A DNA stretch of 21,040 nt from a virus, in IMG/VR virus record IMGVR_UViG_3300048793_000151, positions 1-21,040 of that record. One strand, written 5' to 3'. Below are positions 6,945 through 13,083 of the stretch, piece by piece. The stretch's first letter is position 1. Every line of letters begins with the position of its first letter. The notes below the pieces were generated by a model. The model was given only the letters and a program-made list of their open reading frames with translations. It had not been told where the DNA came from and searched no databases. The translations under genes were made by a program, and so were the position numbers.

Positions 6945-7085
6945 AGATTACGCAGATTTCACAGATTCAACTTAGAACAATTTGCAGGTCAGGAACTCCT
7001 TTGTCAGTTGTCAGTCGTTAGTTGTCAGTGGCACGGTCTGGCGAAGTGGTCCTTTGCAACTGACTACTGACCACTGACGACTGAC
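6945..7085. repeat. Period-9 CGCAGATTA-type repeat plus inverted ACTGACN heptamer arms
   Basis: At 6949-6969 three near-9-bp units (GCAGATTAC-like) occur. At 7003-7030 and 7057-7085 two heptamer arrays (GTCAGTT-type and ACTGACN-type) face each other across a 26-nt core. The right arm encodes the last residues and the stop of the protease/scaffold gene (stop at 7064). Confidence 0.82.
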
Positions 7086-7720
7086 GCGCCTTGCGTATAT
7101 GACTTCTGACCTCTGACCTCTGGCTTTATTCCGATCGCGCCCATCATTTCCTTCATCCGCCCCGGATCGACAATCTCGCTGCCATCGCCGGTCGGCTGCA
7201 GCTTCCCGAATCCTTCGCCAAACTGCACATACGCCGGCAGCGTGCCGAGAAACGTCTTGAACCAATCAAGCGCCGCAAACTCCGTTTTCGTCTCGGTGCG
7301 CTTGCCGTTCTCTTCGCTGAAGGAGATCACGGTCACCTTCTGGTCGCCCTTCTGATCGCTGGCCGCGAGCGACTCCATAAACTCGACCACGCCCATTGCT
7401 TTGAAAGCCGGCAGAAACTTCCCTTCGCGCCCCAGGCTTTCGCAGAACTGCACAATCTCGCCGCGCTTCGAAGATCCCACTTGCGCGTCGATCTTTTCTT
7501 TGAGCGACTTGTTTTCAGCCTCGAGGGCGGTCACCTTTTCCGTGAACTTCGTTTCGATCGCGGCCACTGAGTCCGTGACAAGCTTGCGCGCGTCGGCTTC
7601 GCTGAAGCTCGCGGAGTTTAGAGTACCGGCTTCAGCCGGGCTTTTATCCTTTCCTCCCAGCTTCCTAAAAAACTCAGCGATCGATTCGCTTACGGTTTTC
7701 TTAACCTGGTCTTCGTTCAT
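7064..7720 (-). CDS. Nested scaffold (Mu gpZ-like) internal start in the protease gene
   Basis: Inside the protease gene, ATG at 7720-7718 (residue M165 of the long form; MNEDQVKKTVSESIAEF) is preceded by AGAGGGAGACGAC, a strong ribosome site about 5 nt upstream. Starting here gives a 218-residue, mostly helical protein with no protease domain. Mu makes its scaffold gpZ from an internal start in gene I, and lambda makes Nu3 inside gene C, so this arrangement is expected in the family. Separate expression is inferred from the ribosome site and precedent only. Confidence 0.6.
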   Translation of the reverse strand: MNEDQVKKTVSESIAEFFRKLGGKDKSPAEAGTLNSASFSEADARKLVTDSVAAIETKFTEKVTALEAENKSLKEKIDAQVGSSKRGEIVQFCESLGREGKFLPAFKAMGVVEFMESLAASDQKGDQKVTVISFSEENGKRTETKTEFAALDWFKTFLGTLPAYVQFGEGFGKLQPTGDGSEIVDPGRMKEMMGAIGIKPEVRGQKSYTQGASVVSGQ

Positions 7721-8212
7721 GTCGTCTCCCTCTGTGGAATGCCCGCCCGCTATCGCAGGCGGTTCTGACAATTCGATAGTGGTTGATTGCCCTTCGGCGA
7801 AGTGAATGTTTTTGAGACCTTTAATTGCGGGCGGTTGCGCGCCGAGAAACCCAACGTGCCTGAGCGCCGGCGCGCGATTGGATGGCGCCTTGGTGGGATC
7901 GAGATAGAACGCCGCCGACCGCTTCTTAAACTTGCCGTCGCGCACCAGCTTCTCGAACGCTGAATCGGTGTCAGAGAATTGCGCCTCGAGGAGATCGCCT
8001 TTGCGCCGCAGCTTGTTCACATAGCCAAAGGCGGGCGCATCCATCTCGGGGTGCCCAATAACCGCCGGCGGCTCATGCTCTTCGGCGTCAAAGTTCGCAA
8101 CCACCGAATCCAGGAACGCGGAATCGATGCGCCTCTCGACGCCCTCGTTATCGCGGTGCGTACCCGCGCGCATGATTTGCACCCACTGCCCACCGAATCC
8201 TGGCTTACTCAT
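7064..8212 (-). CDS. Mu gpI-like prohead protease/scaffold
   Basis: The 382-residue protein has the Mu-like prophage I pattern: VIGHPEMDAPAFGYVNKLRR (residues 51-70), KFKKRSAAFY (94-103, S99 is a plausible catalytic serine) and ALRHVGFLGAQPPAIKGL (116-133). From about 165 onward it is a charged, coiled-coil scaffold (KVTALEAENKSLKEKID). The protease matures the prohead and the C-terminal part guides shell assembly. Three parts look repeat-derived. Residues 151-157 (PPAIAGG) come from a palindrome. Residues 191-200 (SPAEAGTLNS) come from an in-frame GTTTAGAGTACC hairpin. The last about 20 residues (KPEVRGQKS..., ending SVVSGQ) come from two heptamer arrays. The start codon and ribosome site lie in a GATGAGG-type repeat. 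The frame is open throughout. Confidence 0.9.
   Translation of the reverse strand: MSKPGFGGQWVQIMRAGTHRDNEGVERRIDSAFLDSVVANFDAEEHEPPAVIGHPEMDAPAFGYVNKLRRKGDLLEAQFSDTDSAFEKLVRDGKFKKRSAAFYLDPTKAPSNRAPALRHVGFLGAQPPAIKGLKNIHFAEGQSTTIELSEPPAIAGGHSTEGDDMNEDQVKKTVSESIAEFFRKLGGKDKSPAEAGTLNSASFSEADARKLVTDSVAAIETKFTEKVTALEAENKSLKEKIDAQVGSSKRGEIVQFCESLGREGKFLPAFKAMGVVEFMESLAASDQKGDQKVTVISFSEENGKRTETKTEFAALDWFKTFLGTLPAYVQFGEGFGKLQPTGDGSEIVDPGRMKEMMGAIGIKPEVRGQKSYTQGASVVSGQ
7616..7640. repeat. Hairpin element inserted in frame inside the protease/scaffold gene
   Basis: GTTTAGAGTA followed by the stem CCGGCTTCAGCCGG has the same flank as the intergenic elements at 3020 and the left edge, but a third stem sequence. 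On the minus strand it is read as SPAEAGTLNS without shifting the frame. Confidence 0.88.
7743..7762. repeat. Palindrome in the protease coding sequence (PPAIAGG)
   Basis: The 8-bp arms CCGCCCGC and GCAGGCGG (one mismatch) surround TATC. It encodes PPAIAGG in the linker just before the nested scaffold start. No second copy is seen in this window, so its repeat status is suspected only. Confidence 0.5.
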
Positions 8213-8237
8213 CCTTCATCCCTCATCCTTCAGCCTT
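8208..8237. repeat. TCATCCY heptamer array covering the protease start codon
   Basis: Units CATCCTT, CATCCCT, CATCCTT and CAGCCTT run from the start codon outward. On the minus strand they read GAAGGATGAGGGATGAAGG then ATG, so both the purine-rich ribosome site and the ATG at 8212 sit in the array. Confidence 0.7.
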
Positions 8238-8469
8238 AAAAACAAAAGCGCCCGCCGATGCCTCTCGCATCAACGGGCTGCTCGTGAGCCTCTCCTCGTT
8301 TTTCAATCGCCAATTGGCAATTGAAAATCGGCAATGTCGCTGGCCCGCTCGTGGGGCGCTGCTTTCAACGAGTGCTACTCTATTACAACAAACCGACTAG
8401 CGCAACAGAATTCTTTTTATCATTGGATCAATGACTCATTGGATGATCAATGAATCAATTGACCGGCCC
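8238..8469. other. Gene-free spacer between the zinc-ribbon and protease genes
   Basis: No ORF is supported here. It contains a CGCCAATTGGCAATTG palindromic stretch near 8311-8326, and an ATCAATGA/TCATTGGAT-rich segment at 8423-8459 that looks like another degenerate, partly inverted repeat. No promoter is clear enough to call. Confidence 0.5.
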
Positions 8470-8679
8470 TTACCGGGGCGCTTCGTACGCAAAGGGCAAG
8501 GCTAAGTCGTTTTGCCATTTTCCTTTGCCCTCTACCCTTTGCTCTTTGCTTTCAGCCATCGGCAACTCCAGATCGATCCACCGCAGACACTTCTTACATT
8601 TCATCTTCAATCGTCCGCGAGTGTCGTCCCCGACCTCGGCGTTAAGCCTATGACAAAACTTGCAACGAATCTCAATCAT
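8470..8679 (-). CDS. Com-like zinc-ribbon protein of Mu-like phages
   Basis: This 69-residue protein begins MIEIRCKFCHRLNAEV and then KMKCKKCLRWIDLEL. The two CxxC pairs (C6/C9 and C28/C31) form a small zinc ribbon like Mu Com, the RNA-binding activator of mom translation. Many Mu-like phages carry Com-like ribbons in the head region. No mom-like gene is visible nearby, so the target is unknown. ATG at 8679 follows AGGAAGAG by 4-6 nt. The functional domain should end near residue 40. The rest (AESKEQRVEGKGK and onward) is translated CCCTTTG-type repeat (8488-8556), a clear sign of a repeat-derived tail. Confidence 0.78.
   Translation of the reverse strand: MIEIRCKFCHRLNAEVGDDTRGRLKMKCKKCLRWIDLELPMAESKEQRVEGKGKWQNDLALPFAYEAPR
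8488..8556. repeat. Facing CCCTTTG-type heptamer arms inside the zinc-ribbon gene
   Basis: The left arm (GCAAAGG, GCAAGGC) and right arm (CCTTTGC, CCTCTAC, CCTTTGC, TCTTTGC) are separated by about 14 nt. The block encodes the C-terminal half of the Com-like protein. Confidence 0.78.
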
Positions 8680-8744
8680 TGAACTCTTCCTGAGATCTCC
8701 CTGAGATCTCCAATTTCAAATCTCAAATTTCCAAACACCTCTTT

Positions 8745-8877
8745 GCTACCCCTTCGCCCTTAGCCCTTTGCACTCTGACTTCCGACCTCTGACCTCTGAC
8801 TTCCGACCTCTGACTTCCGACCTCTGACCTCTGACCTCTGACCTCTGTTCTTCCTTGCCCTTTGCCCTTTGCCCCTC
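8745..8877. repeat. Long heptamer array: CCCTTTG, then 11 ACCTCTG/ACTTCCG units, then CCCTTTG
   Basis: Eleven consecutive 7-bp units occupy 8771-8847 (ACTTCCG and ACCTCTG alternating irregularly). They are bracketed by CCCTTTG-type units at 8748-8770 and 8855-8873. Two unrelated heptamer families are thus joined in one array without losing the 7-bp phase by much. It fills the gap between the portal and zinc-ribbon genes and ends beside the portal stop codon. Confidence 0.9.
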
Positions 8878-10264
8878 AATATGCCCCCGCTTCCCCTTCC
8901 ACACCTCCCGGCGGCGCAAAGTTCTGATCATTTGCCGTCGGCGGCGGCAGAATCGCTTCGTCTCCCGCCGGCGCCGGCACCTGAAACGTGTTATACACAT
9001 GCGCCTTCCCCAACGGTAGACGCATCTGCCACAACCGATAGTAAACGTCCGAGTACAACTTCAGGTCCGCCCCCAACTCATACTTAATCCCCCACACCGG
9101 AGGCCTTGCGATCGGGCCGAAGTTAAACAGCACCAGCGGCCACACCAACTGCGTGTTAACCGCGAGCATCAACGACTTTGCGTCCACTTCCGTCTTCTTC
9201 GCCGCCACGCGTTCATGCACTTCACCCAGCGCCCGCGACCCGCCCCCGTCGCTCCCGCGCGAAGTCAGCGTCTGCCCCAGAATTACTCGCGCAATCCCGC
9301 TGTTGCAGATATCGTCGACAAACTCCCGATGCAGCCCCGTCATGTTCTGCCGCACATGCTCGAGCACTTCCACTTCAAACTTCTTCGGCACCGCCACCGC
9401 CATCTCTTCGCTAATCGCCTGCGAAGCCTGCAACGCCAGGTCTTTCTCCGCCTGCGCCGCGCCGTCGCTATACCGAGTCATCGTCGTCCCCGGACCCTTC
9501 TCCAGCAGCCGCAACCAATTCCGCAGCCCCGCGCGCTTGAACCACGACAACCAAAACACCTTGCGCACCACCGGCATCCCCCAACGGTTCCCCTGCCGCG
9601 ACCGAAACGTGTGCACGAAAAACTTCCGATGCCCATCCTCCAGCGGCTGTTCCACGTCCAGCCCTTCAACGACAATCCCGGGACGGATGCGTAGTGGACC
9701 AACCTGTGGAAACGCGTAAGTCGAATACTGCCCCCACGGTCCTGCGCCAAACGCGAACAGGTGCTGCGGCTTAAACTTCACATCCTGAATAAACACGCGG
9801 TCGCTCCCGTTCAAATAAACGATCTCCCCAATCGCGACCCCCTTCGCGACCGCATCCAGGGCTTCCCACAACACATTCTCAAACGGCAGCCGTCCACTCA
9901 CTAAGCTGCCGCCCATATAACTCTCAAGCGTCTCTTCAATAAACCCCGCCACTTGCTTATCCTGCCGCGAGTCACTCGCCGGCATCACCATGCGGGGCTT
10001 CGCCAGCACGTTCTCCTTGCGCACATCGAGGTCCCCGCCCACCTTGTCATCCTTCTCCTCAATGTCTTCATAAACGGCCATCGCGATATAGGGATTGAAC
10101 CGCAACTGCTGCCACACCCAGGATGGATCATCCGGCAGCGCCAACGCCGGCAGGTTATAGGCAAACGCCATATACATCCCGACTTGATCGCTCGGCAACA
10201 TCTCCCCAAGCACCGGCCCTGGGAGCGCAGGCATCCTGCCTGCATCCTTCTTTTCGTGCGTCAT
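8876..10264 (-). CDS. Phage portal protein (DUF935, Mu gp29-like)
   Basis: The 462-residue protein is a DUF935 portal: PRMVMPASDSRQDKQVAGFI (90-109), WEALDAVAKGVAIGEIVYL (133-151), VFWLSWFKRAGLRNWLRLLE (236-255), then ARVILGQTLTSRG and GGSRALGEVHERVAAKK (325-357) near the C terminus. It forms the dodecameric ring at the head vertex through which DNA enters and leaves. Mu gp29 is somewhat longer (about 510 residues). The N terminus DAGRMPALPGP comes from a palindromic element (10219-10244), so the extreme N terminus may be repeat-derived. No terminase gene precedes it: upstream is 660 bp of repeats, then a host-type gene. Confidence 0.93.
   Translation of the reverse strand: MTHEKKDAGRMPALPGPVLGEMLPSDQVGMYMAFAYNLPALALPDDPSWVWQQLRFNPYIAMAVYEDIEEKDDKVGGDLDVRKENVLAKPRMVMPASDSRQDKQVAGFIEETLESYMGGSLVSGRLPFENVLWEALDAVAKGVAIGEIVYLNGSDRVFIQDVKFKPQHLFAFGAGPWGQYSTYAFPQVGPLRIRPGIVVEGLDVEQPLEDGHRKFFVHTFRSRQGNRWGMPVVRKVFWLSWFKRAGLRNWLRLLEKGPGTTMTRYSDGAAQAEKDLALQASQAISEEMAVAVPKKFEVEVLEHVRQNMTGLHREFVDDICNSGIARVILGQTLTSRGSDGGGSRALGEVHERVAAKKTEVDAKSLMLAVNTQLVWPLVLFNFGPIARPPVWGIKYELGADLKLYSDVYYRLWQMRLPLGKAHVYNTFQVPAPAGDEAILPPPTANDQNFAPPGGVEGEAGAY
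10219..10244. repeat. GGGAGCGCAGGCATCC palindromic element in the portal N terminus
   Basis: CTGGGAGCGCAGGCATCC is identical over 18 nt to 18238-18255 inside the FG-GAP protein gene. The core GCAGGCATCCTGCCTGC is palindromic. Here it is translated on the minus strand as AGRMPALP; at 18238 it is read on the plus strand as GAQASLPA. Confidence 0.85.
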
Positions 10265-10548
10265 ATCTTTTCAGAAGTCAGCGGGTAGCGGTCAGAGGTC
10301 AGAGGTCAGACAGTCAGTGAGACCGCGCGCGTCCCGCCCGCTCTTTTCTGGTTGCCCCTGGCTCTTTGCCCTTAGCGCTTGGCCCTTTGCTCTTTGCGCT
10401 TTGCCGCTCTCTACTCCGCACTCTATCTCACAATACTTTTAGCCTCAACCGAAATCTTTTCAGGACTAAGAGAGATCAAGTCTCAGATCTCAAGTCTCAG
10501 ATAATCTCGGTGCTCAAATCTCAGATCTCAGATTATCTCGAATCTCAG
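10265..10548. repeat. Heptamer repeats of three families upstream of the portal gene
   Basis: CAGAGGT-type units (10268-10312) lead to the GTCAGTGAGACC core. CCCTTTG-type units (TCTTTGC, CCTTAGC, GCTTGGC) run at about 10356-10410. ATCTCAG-type units (AGTCTCAG, ATCTCAG, ATTATCTCG) run at about 10474-10548. No terminase or other phage gene is present here. Confidence 0.85.
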
Positions 10549-10807
10549 TAATGGGTCAGTTTGCTTTTAAGTCTTATTCACACCGCGGCTTTAGCCCGGT
10601 GTCACAGCGAACCCCGACGGCCCAAACCGTTTTAACGGTTTTTCGAGGCTAAACCGTTAAAACGGTTAGGGAAAATCAGGTGGCCTACTCTATCACCGGG
10701 CTAAAGCCGCGGTGTGAATGAGAGCACACAAGCGGTCGCCGCTAACGTCCTGGGGGACGAGTTACAGATTCGAGATGACTCGGGAAATCTTTCAAACTGA
10801 CCCACTA
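10549..10807 (+). mobile_element. MITE-like element, copy A
   Basis: This 259-bp element is bounded by TAATGGGTCAGTTTG and the inverse of TAGTGGGTCAGTTTG (15-bp TIRs with one difference). Inside are 25-bp perfect inverted arms at 10577-10601 and 10694-10718, each holding a CGGCTTTAGCCCG hairpin. Inner AAACCGTTTTAACGGTTT and AAACCGTTAAAACGGTT hairpins lie between them. It has no ORF. The second copy lies inverted at 13564-13838. Terminal TA at both ends could be a TA target duplication of the IS630/mariner kind (inference). Confidence 0.87.
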
Positions 10808-10866
10808 CGCCAATCTCAAATCTCAGATCCCCCCGTCTCGCCCTCCCGCCTCCCCAACACACACGA

Positions 10867-10900
10867 AAGCCCGGACGCGTCTCCACTCGCGTCCGGGCTT
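10867..10900 (-). terminator. Probable terminator of the 10927 gene
   Basis: A perfect 13-bp stem (AAGCCCGGACGCG and its complement) with an 8-nt loop lies 26 bp past the stop codon on the minus strand and is followed by CTTTCGTGTG. The U tract is weak. A homologous hairpin follows the paralogue at 18820. Confidence 0.7.
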
Positions 10901-10926
10901 CCATGCGACTCGCTTCTTTTCGTTTA

Positions 10927-11208
10927 TCAGAACCGGCGGAATCTAAGGTCACGGTCCCGATCCCGGTAATTGTCCCGGCCGAACCGATGGTTCCATTGCC
11001 ACCGCTCCTGGGCCAACCGCTCACGCTCGATGCGTTCGCGTTCCAACCGGCGCCAGTACTCGTTGCGCCTGTCCCCGTCATAATTCCCAAAACGGGTAGT
11101 CTCGATCACGGTCACCCGGCGCCCCCGATCGAACCCCTGCGCGCTCGCCGAAGCCGCACCCACACCAACTATTGCCACCAACATCAAACCTACAAATAGT
11201 TTTTTCAT
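10927..11208 (-). CDS. Small secreted Arg/Asp-rich protein, paralogue of 18820-19104
   Basis: I place the start at ATG 11208 (MKKLFVGLMLVAIVGVGA...), because AGGAGG lies 7 nt upstream; a longer open frame exists but lacks support. The 93-residue product has a clear signal peptide ending near ASASAQ (about residue 22), so it is exported. The mature part is charged: QGFDRGRRVTVIETTRFG, RRLERERIERERLAQERW, then RFGRDNYRDRDRDLRFRRF at the end. No catalytic motif or known family is evident. A paralogue about 8 kb away shares the signal peptide, the RLERERLA helix, the FRRF end and the downstream hairpin, so the whole unit was duplicated. Its function is unknown. Confidence 0.8.
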   Translation of the reverse strand: MKKLFVGLMLVAIVGVGAASASAQGFDRGRRVTVIETTRFGNYDGDRRNEYWRRLERERIERERLAQERWQWNHRFGRDNYRDRDRDLRFRRF

Positions 11209-12152
11209 CTTCCTGCCTCCTGGAAGCTCGTTGCGGCTTCCGTGGGTGTTAATAGCAACCGCCATGCCGCGCGCGCACGTCCGCCCGCAAATGGCACAAA
11301 AGACAGCCCTTTAAACAAGAAAACAGTCCACCGCTGACAACGTGACTCCCCGTTGCCCGTATAGCCCTACACCAATTCGGGTATAAAACGACTGGCGATA
11401 GCAGGCAGATAGCCCGGATTATTCACGTGAAGCAGCTCGCAATAGAATCCGTGAAGCCGACGGCACTAAAATAGCCCAGCACTCAAGGGCTGGGTCTGGA
11501 GTTTTGGACGTTTCGGCTCGTAAATCCTGCCAACTTCAGTTGGTAGATGGTTGACGCCAACCTACAACTCAAGGGCGCTCGACATCAATCCCACCAACTT
11601 TTGAGTTGGTGGATGGTTCATGCCAACCTATTGAGCATTTGGGATGAGGAACGGCCCTCGCGGAGCGTGAATAGCAATCAGGCCCGCAGGGCCGGCATTC
11701 AATAGCCACGTCCGTCAGGCCGTGGGTTAAGTTCGCCAGTAATATCCATGAGGCCCGACGGGCAGGCACCGAAACGAACGTCAGACTCCTGGTGGCAGAA
11801 CAGACTGGACCTACTATCACCGAAGGTTGTAGTGCCGCGCCTGCGGCGCTCATTGGCGGGTTTCGTACGGATTACCACGCCCTTACGAGACCGTGTGAAA
11901 ACTCGCAGTTTTCACACGGTCTCTTACGGACGTGGCTATTGAATGACGGCCCTTCAGGCCTCACCAGGTCGTTGTCATCTGACGGTCTCCCTGAAACGGC
12001 GCCGCCAAGACAGATCGCTTCATAAGTTACAGCCGCTTCACGGACTGCAACTTGCCACTCGAGGTGCCCCGTTCAATAACTCGGGCTAACTCCGCTCCAA
12101 AACCAAGGCCATAACGCCTGCCCACTGACCACTGACCACTTCCCGCTTCCGC
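11209..12152. other. Gene-free, palindrome-rich region
   Basis: No ORF here looks like a real gene. The stretch holds a CCCAGC...GCTGGG hairpin at 11475-11494 whose flank (AAAATAGCCCAGC) recurs at 20978-20990. It also has two direct copies of a CCAACTT...AACCTA unit at about 11529-11566 and 11592-11631, each with its own hairpin, then the inverted element at 11680-11961, and ACTGACC heptamers at 12122-12136. Confidence 0.7.
11680..11961. repeat. Inverted-repeat element with 39-bp arms and a perfect internal hairpin
   Basis: Arms 11680-11718 and 11923-11961 are reverse complements with about five differences, including ATTCAATAGCCACGTCCGT. Inside lies a perfect 17-bp stem at 11887-11923 (GAGACCGTGTGAAAACT, loop CGC). 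Other GGCCC-type small hairpins occur at both ends. No ORF of quality lies within, so it may be a non-autonomous mobile element or a structured RNA locus. Confidence 0.75.
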
Positions 12153-12404
12153 TCAGTATTCCTTCTTAAACCTGGCATACATCGCCCAGGAGAACAGCCC
12201 TGGCACGAGGAAGATCAGCACCAGCAGAAAGTTAATGCCTTCGATCTGCTCTTCATAGACGGTTTTGACGACATGATGAACGGTGGGTTTTTCTCGCAAG
12301 AGGCGAATGAGGTAACGCGCTTCCATCAACCCAATGATGGCAAACCAGGCAATGGTGACAACCAGAAAAACAGCCGCCATTCTTTTTCTTAGAGCTGCAT
12401 CCAT
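12153..12404 (-). CDS. Small two-helix membrane protein
   Basis: Using ATG at 12404 (MDAALRKRMAAVFLVVTIAW), the product is 83 residues; a GAGG site lies about 8 nt upstream. It has two hydrophobic helices, at about residues 10-28 (AAVFLVVTIAWFAIIGLME) and 56-74 (FLLVLIFLVPGLFSWAMYA), joined by a charged loop (RLLREKPTVHHVVKTVYEEQ), and a basic C terminus (RFKKEY). This suggests an inner-membrane hairpin protein. I recognise no family. The gene stands alone between repeat blocks. Confidence 0.6.
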   Translation of the reverse strand: MDAALRKRMAAVFLVVTIAWFAIIGLMEARYLIRLLREKPTVHHVVKTVYEEQIEGINFLLVLIFLVPGLFSWAMYARFKKEY

Positions 12405-12691
12405 ACTGGAACCTCGCGCGCGCACTGCCGACCCTCTCGCTTATACCAGCCCCAACGTCCCAAGAGCAAGGAAACAGGTCAGCGCTGGCACCCTGAAGGG
12501 GGTGCCAGAGAGTAGCCGGTGGTCGGAGCGCTTCGCGAAGACCACCGGATCCGTGAAAATAGATTCGCACCCCGAAGGGGTGCCAGAAGGATATCTCCAA
12601 TGGGAGAAGGACATTTCAGACGCCTGCGGACACTTGGGTTTCGCCTAAAGAGACGTTGACTTCCCCAGAGCACTGGTAGCAGGATAGTAGT
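12405..12691. other. Intergenic region with one CACCC-type repeat element
   Basis: This 287-bp gap is mostly taken up by the element at 12488-12586. A plausible promoter for the downstream antitoxin gene would lie in 12600-12690, but no strong consensus boxes are seen. Confidence 0.5.
12488..12586 (+). repeat. CACCC / TAGCCGGTGGTC element, copy 1
   Basis: A hairpin (GGCACCCTGAAGGGGGTGCC) is followed by AGAGAGTAGCCGGTGGTCGG, CTTCGCGAAG, ACCACCGGATC and a second hairpin (GCACCCCGAAGGGGTGCC). Copies lie at 19903-20002 (same strand) and 20741-20837 (inverted). Loops and spacers differ while GTGGTC/GACCAC pairing is retained in copies 1 and 3 and changed in copy 2 (GCGGTC opposite GACCAC). Confidence 0.85.
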
Positions 12692-12928
12692 ATGAAAGTA
12701 AAGACATCTGTCACACTCTCTGCTGAACTAATCAAAGATGTTGACCACTTTACACGCGCGTCTGGCAACCGTTCAGAATTTATTGAAGCCGCGTTGAAAG
12801 ACTTCATCGCGCGTCAGATACGAGCCGAACAGAACCGCCGCGATCTGGAAATCATTAACCGAAGGCACGCTCACCTCAACCGCGAGGCGGAAGATGTCCT
12901 GGCTTTCCAGTCTGAATCAACTTGTTAG
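12692..12928 (+). CDS. Ribbon-helix-helix antitoxin (CopG/MazE-like)
   Basis: The 78-residue protein has a classical ribbon-helix-helix N terminus: MKVKTSVTLSAELIKDVD gives the beta strand and first helix, and SGNRSEFIEAALKDFIARQ gives the turn and second helix. This is a DNA-binding antitoxin that would repress its own operon. The C-terminal part (EQNRRDLEIINRRHAHLNRE, AEDVLAFQ) is a helical toxin-binding tail typical of antitoxins paired with MazF/PemK toxins. Its end overlaps, in another frame, a short remnant of such a toxin (12894-13031). The last few residues (SESTC) may therefore be the result of a deletion joint. It may still act as an orphan repressor. Confidence 0.82.
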   Translation: MKVKTSVTLSAELIKDVDHFTRASGNRSEFIEAALKDFIARQIRAEQNRRDLEIINRRHAHLNREAEDVLAFQSESTC

Positions 12929-13031
12929 CCTTCAGAAATCAATCTTAACGAACTTTGTGGGAACAGTTTCGGCGGCAAAGATGGAGGCGCTTAATCAAGC
13001 TTTAATTGTGGCCCTTGACCTAGCTCGTTGA
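12894..13031 (+). pseudogene. C-terminal remnant of a MazF/PemK-like toxin
   Basis: Reading +2 relative to the antitoxin end, ATG at 12894 opens a 45-residue frame: SLNQLVSLQKSILTNFVGTV then SAAKMEALNQALIVALDLAR and TGA at 13029-13031. This matches the end of MazF/PemK toxins, where a Q-(I/L)-x-x-x-x-K-S strand is followed by G-x-(V/L)-S-x-x-K-M and a final helix. The N-terminal two thirds with the catalytic arginine and threonine/serine region are missing. The remnant is fused tightly to the antitoxin gene, suggesting an internal deletion. Family identity comes from pattern recall, not from a search. Confidence 0.62.
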
Positions 13032-13083
13032 AGGTTTTCCGCCGACGGTTTATGCGGCAAGTGGTTTTTTACGGGAGTCTCCA

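Noticed and set aside
8745-8877. CRISPR array possibility
   Set aside because: Units are 7 bp, contiguous and without spacers; no cas genes are nearby.
1-10264. Tailocin or extracellular contractile injection system reading, because of the gp19-type tube and sheath
   Set aside because: Portal, capsid, prohead protease and head-completion genes are present and contiguous, so a headed phage-type particle is favoured.
10265-10926. Terminase large or small subunit upstream of the portal gene
   Set aside because: All frames here are short and translate heptamer or hairpin repeats; no Walker or nuclease motifs are seen.
11569-11853. 94-codon minus-strand ORF
   Set aside because: Composed of GGCCC-type and CCAACTT repeat DNA, with no ribosome site and no protein-like pattern.
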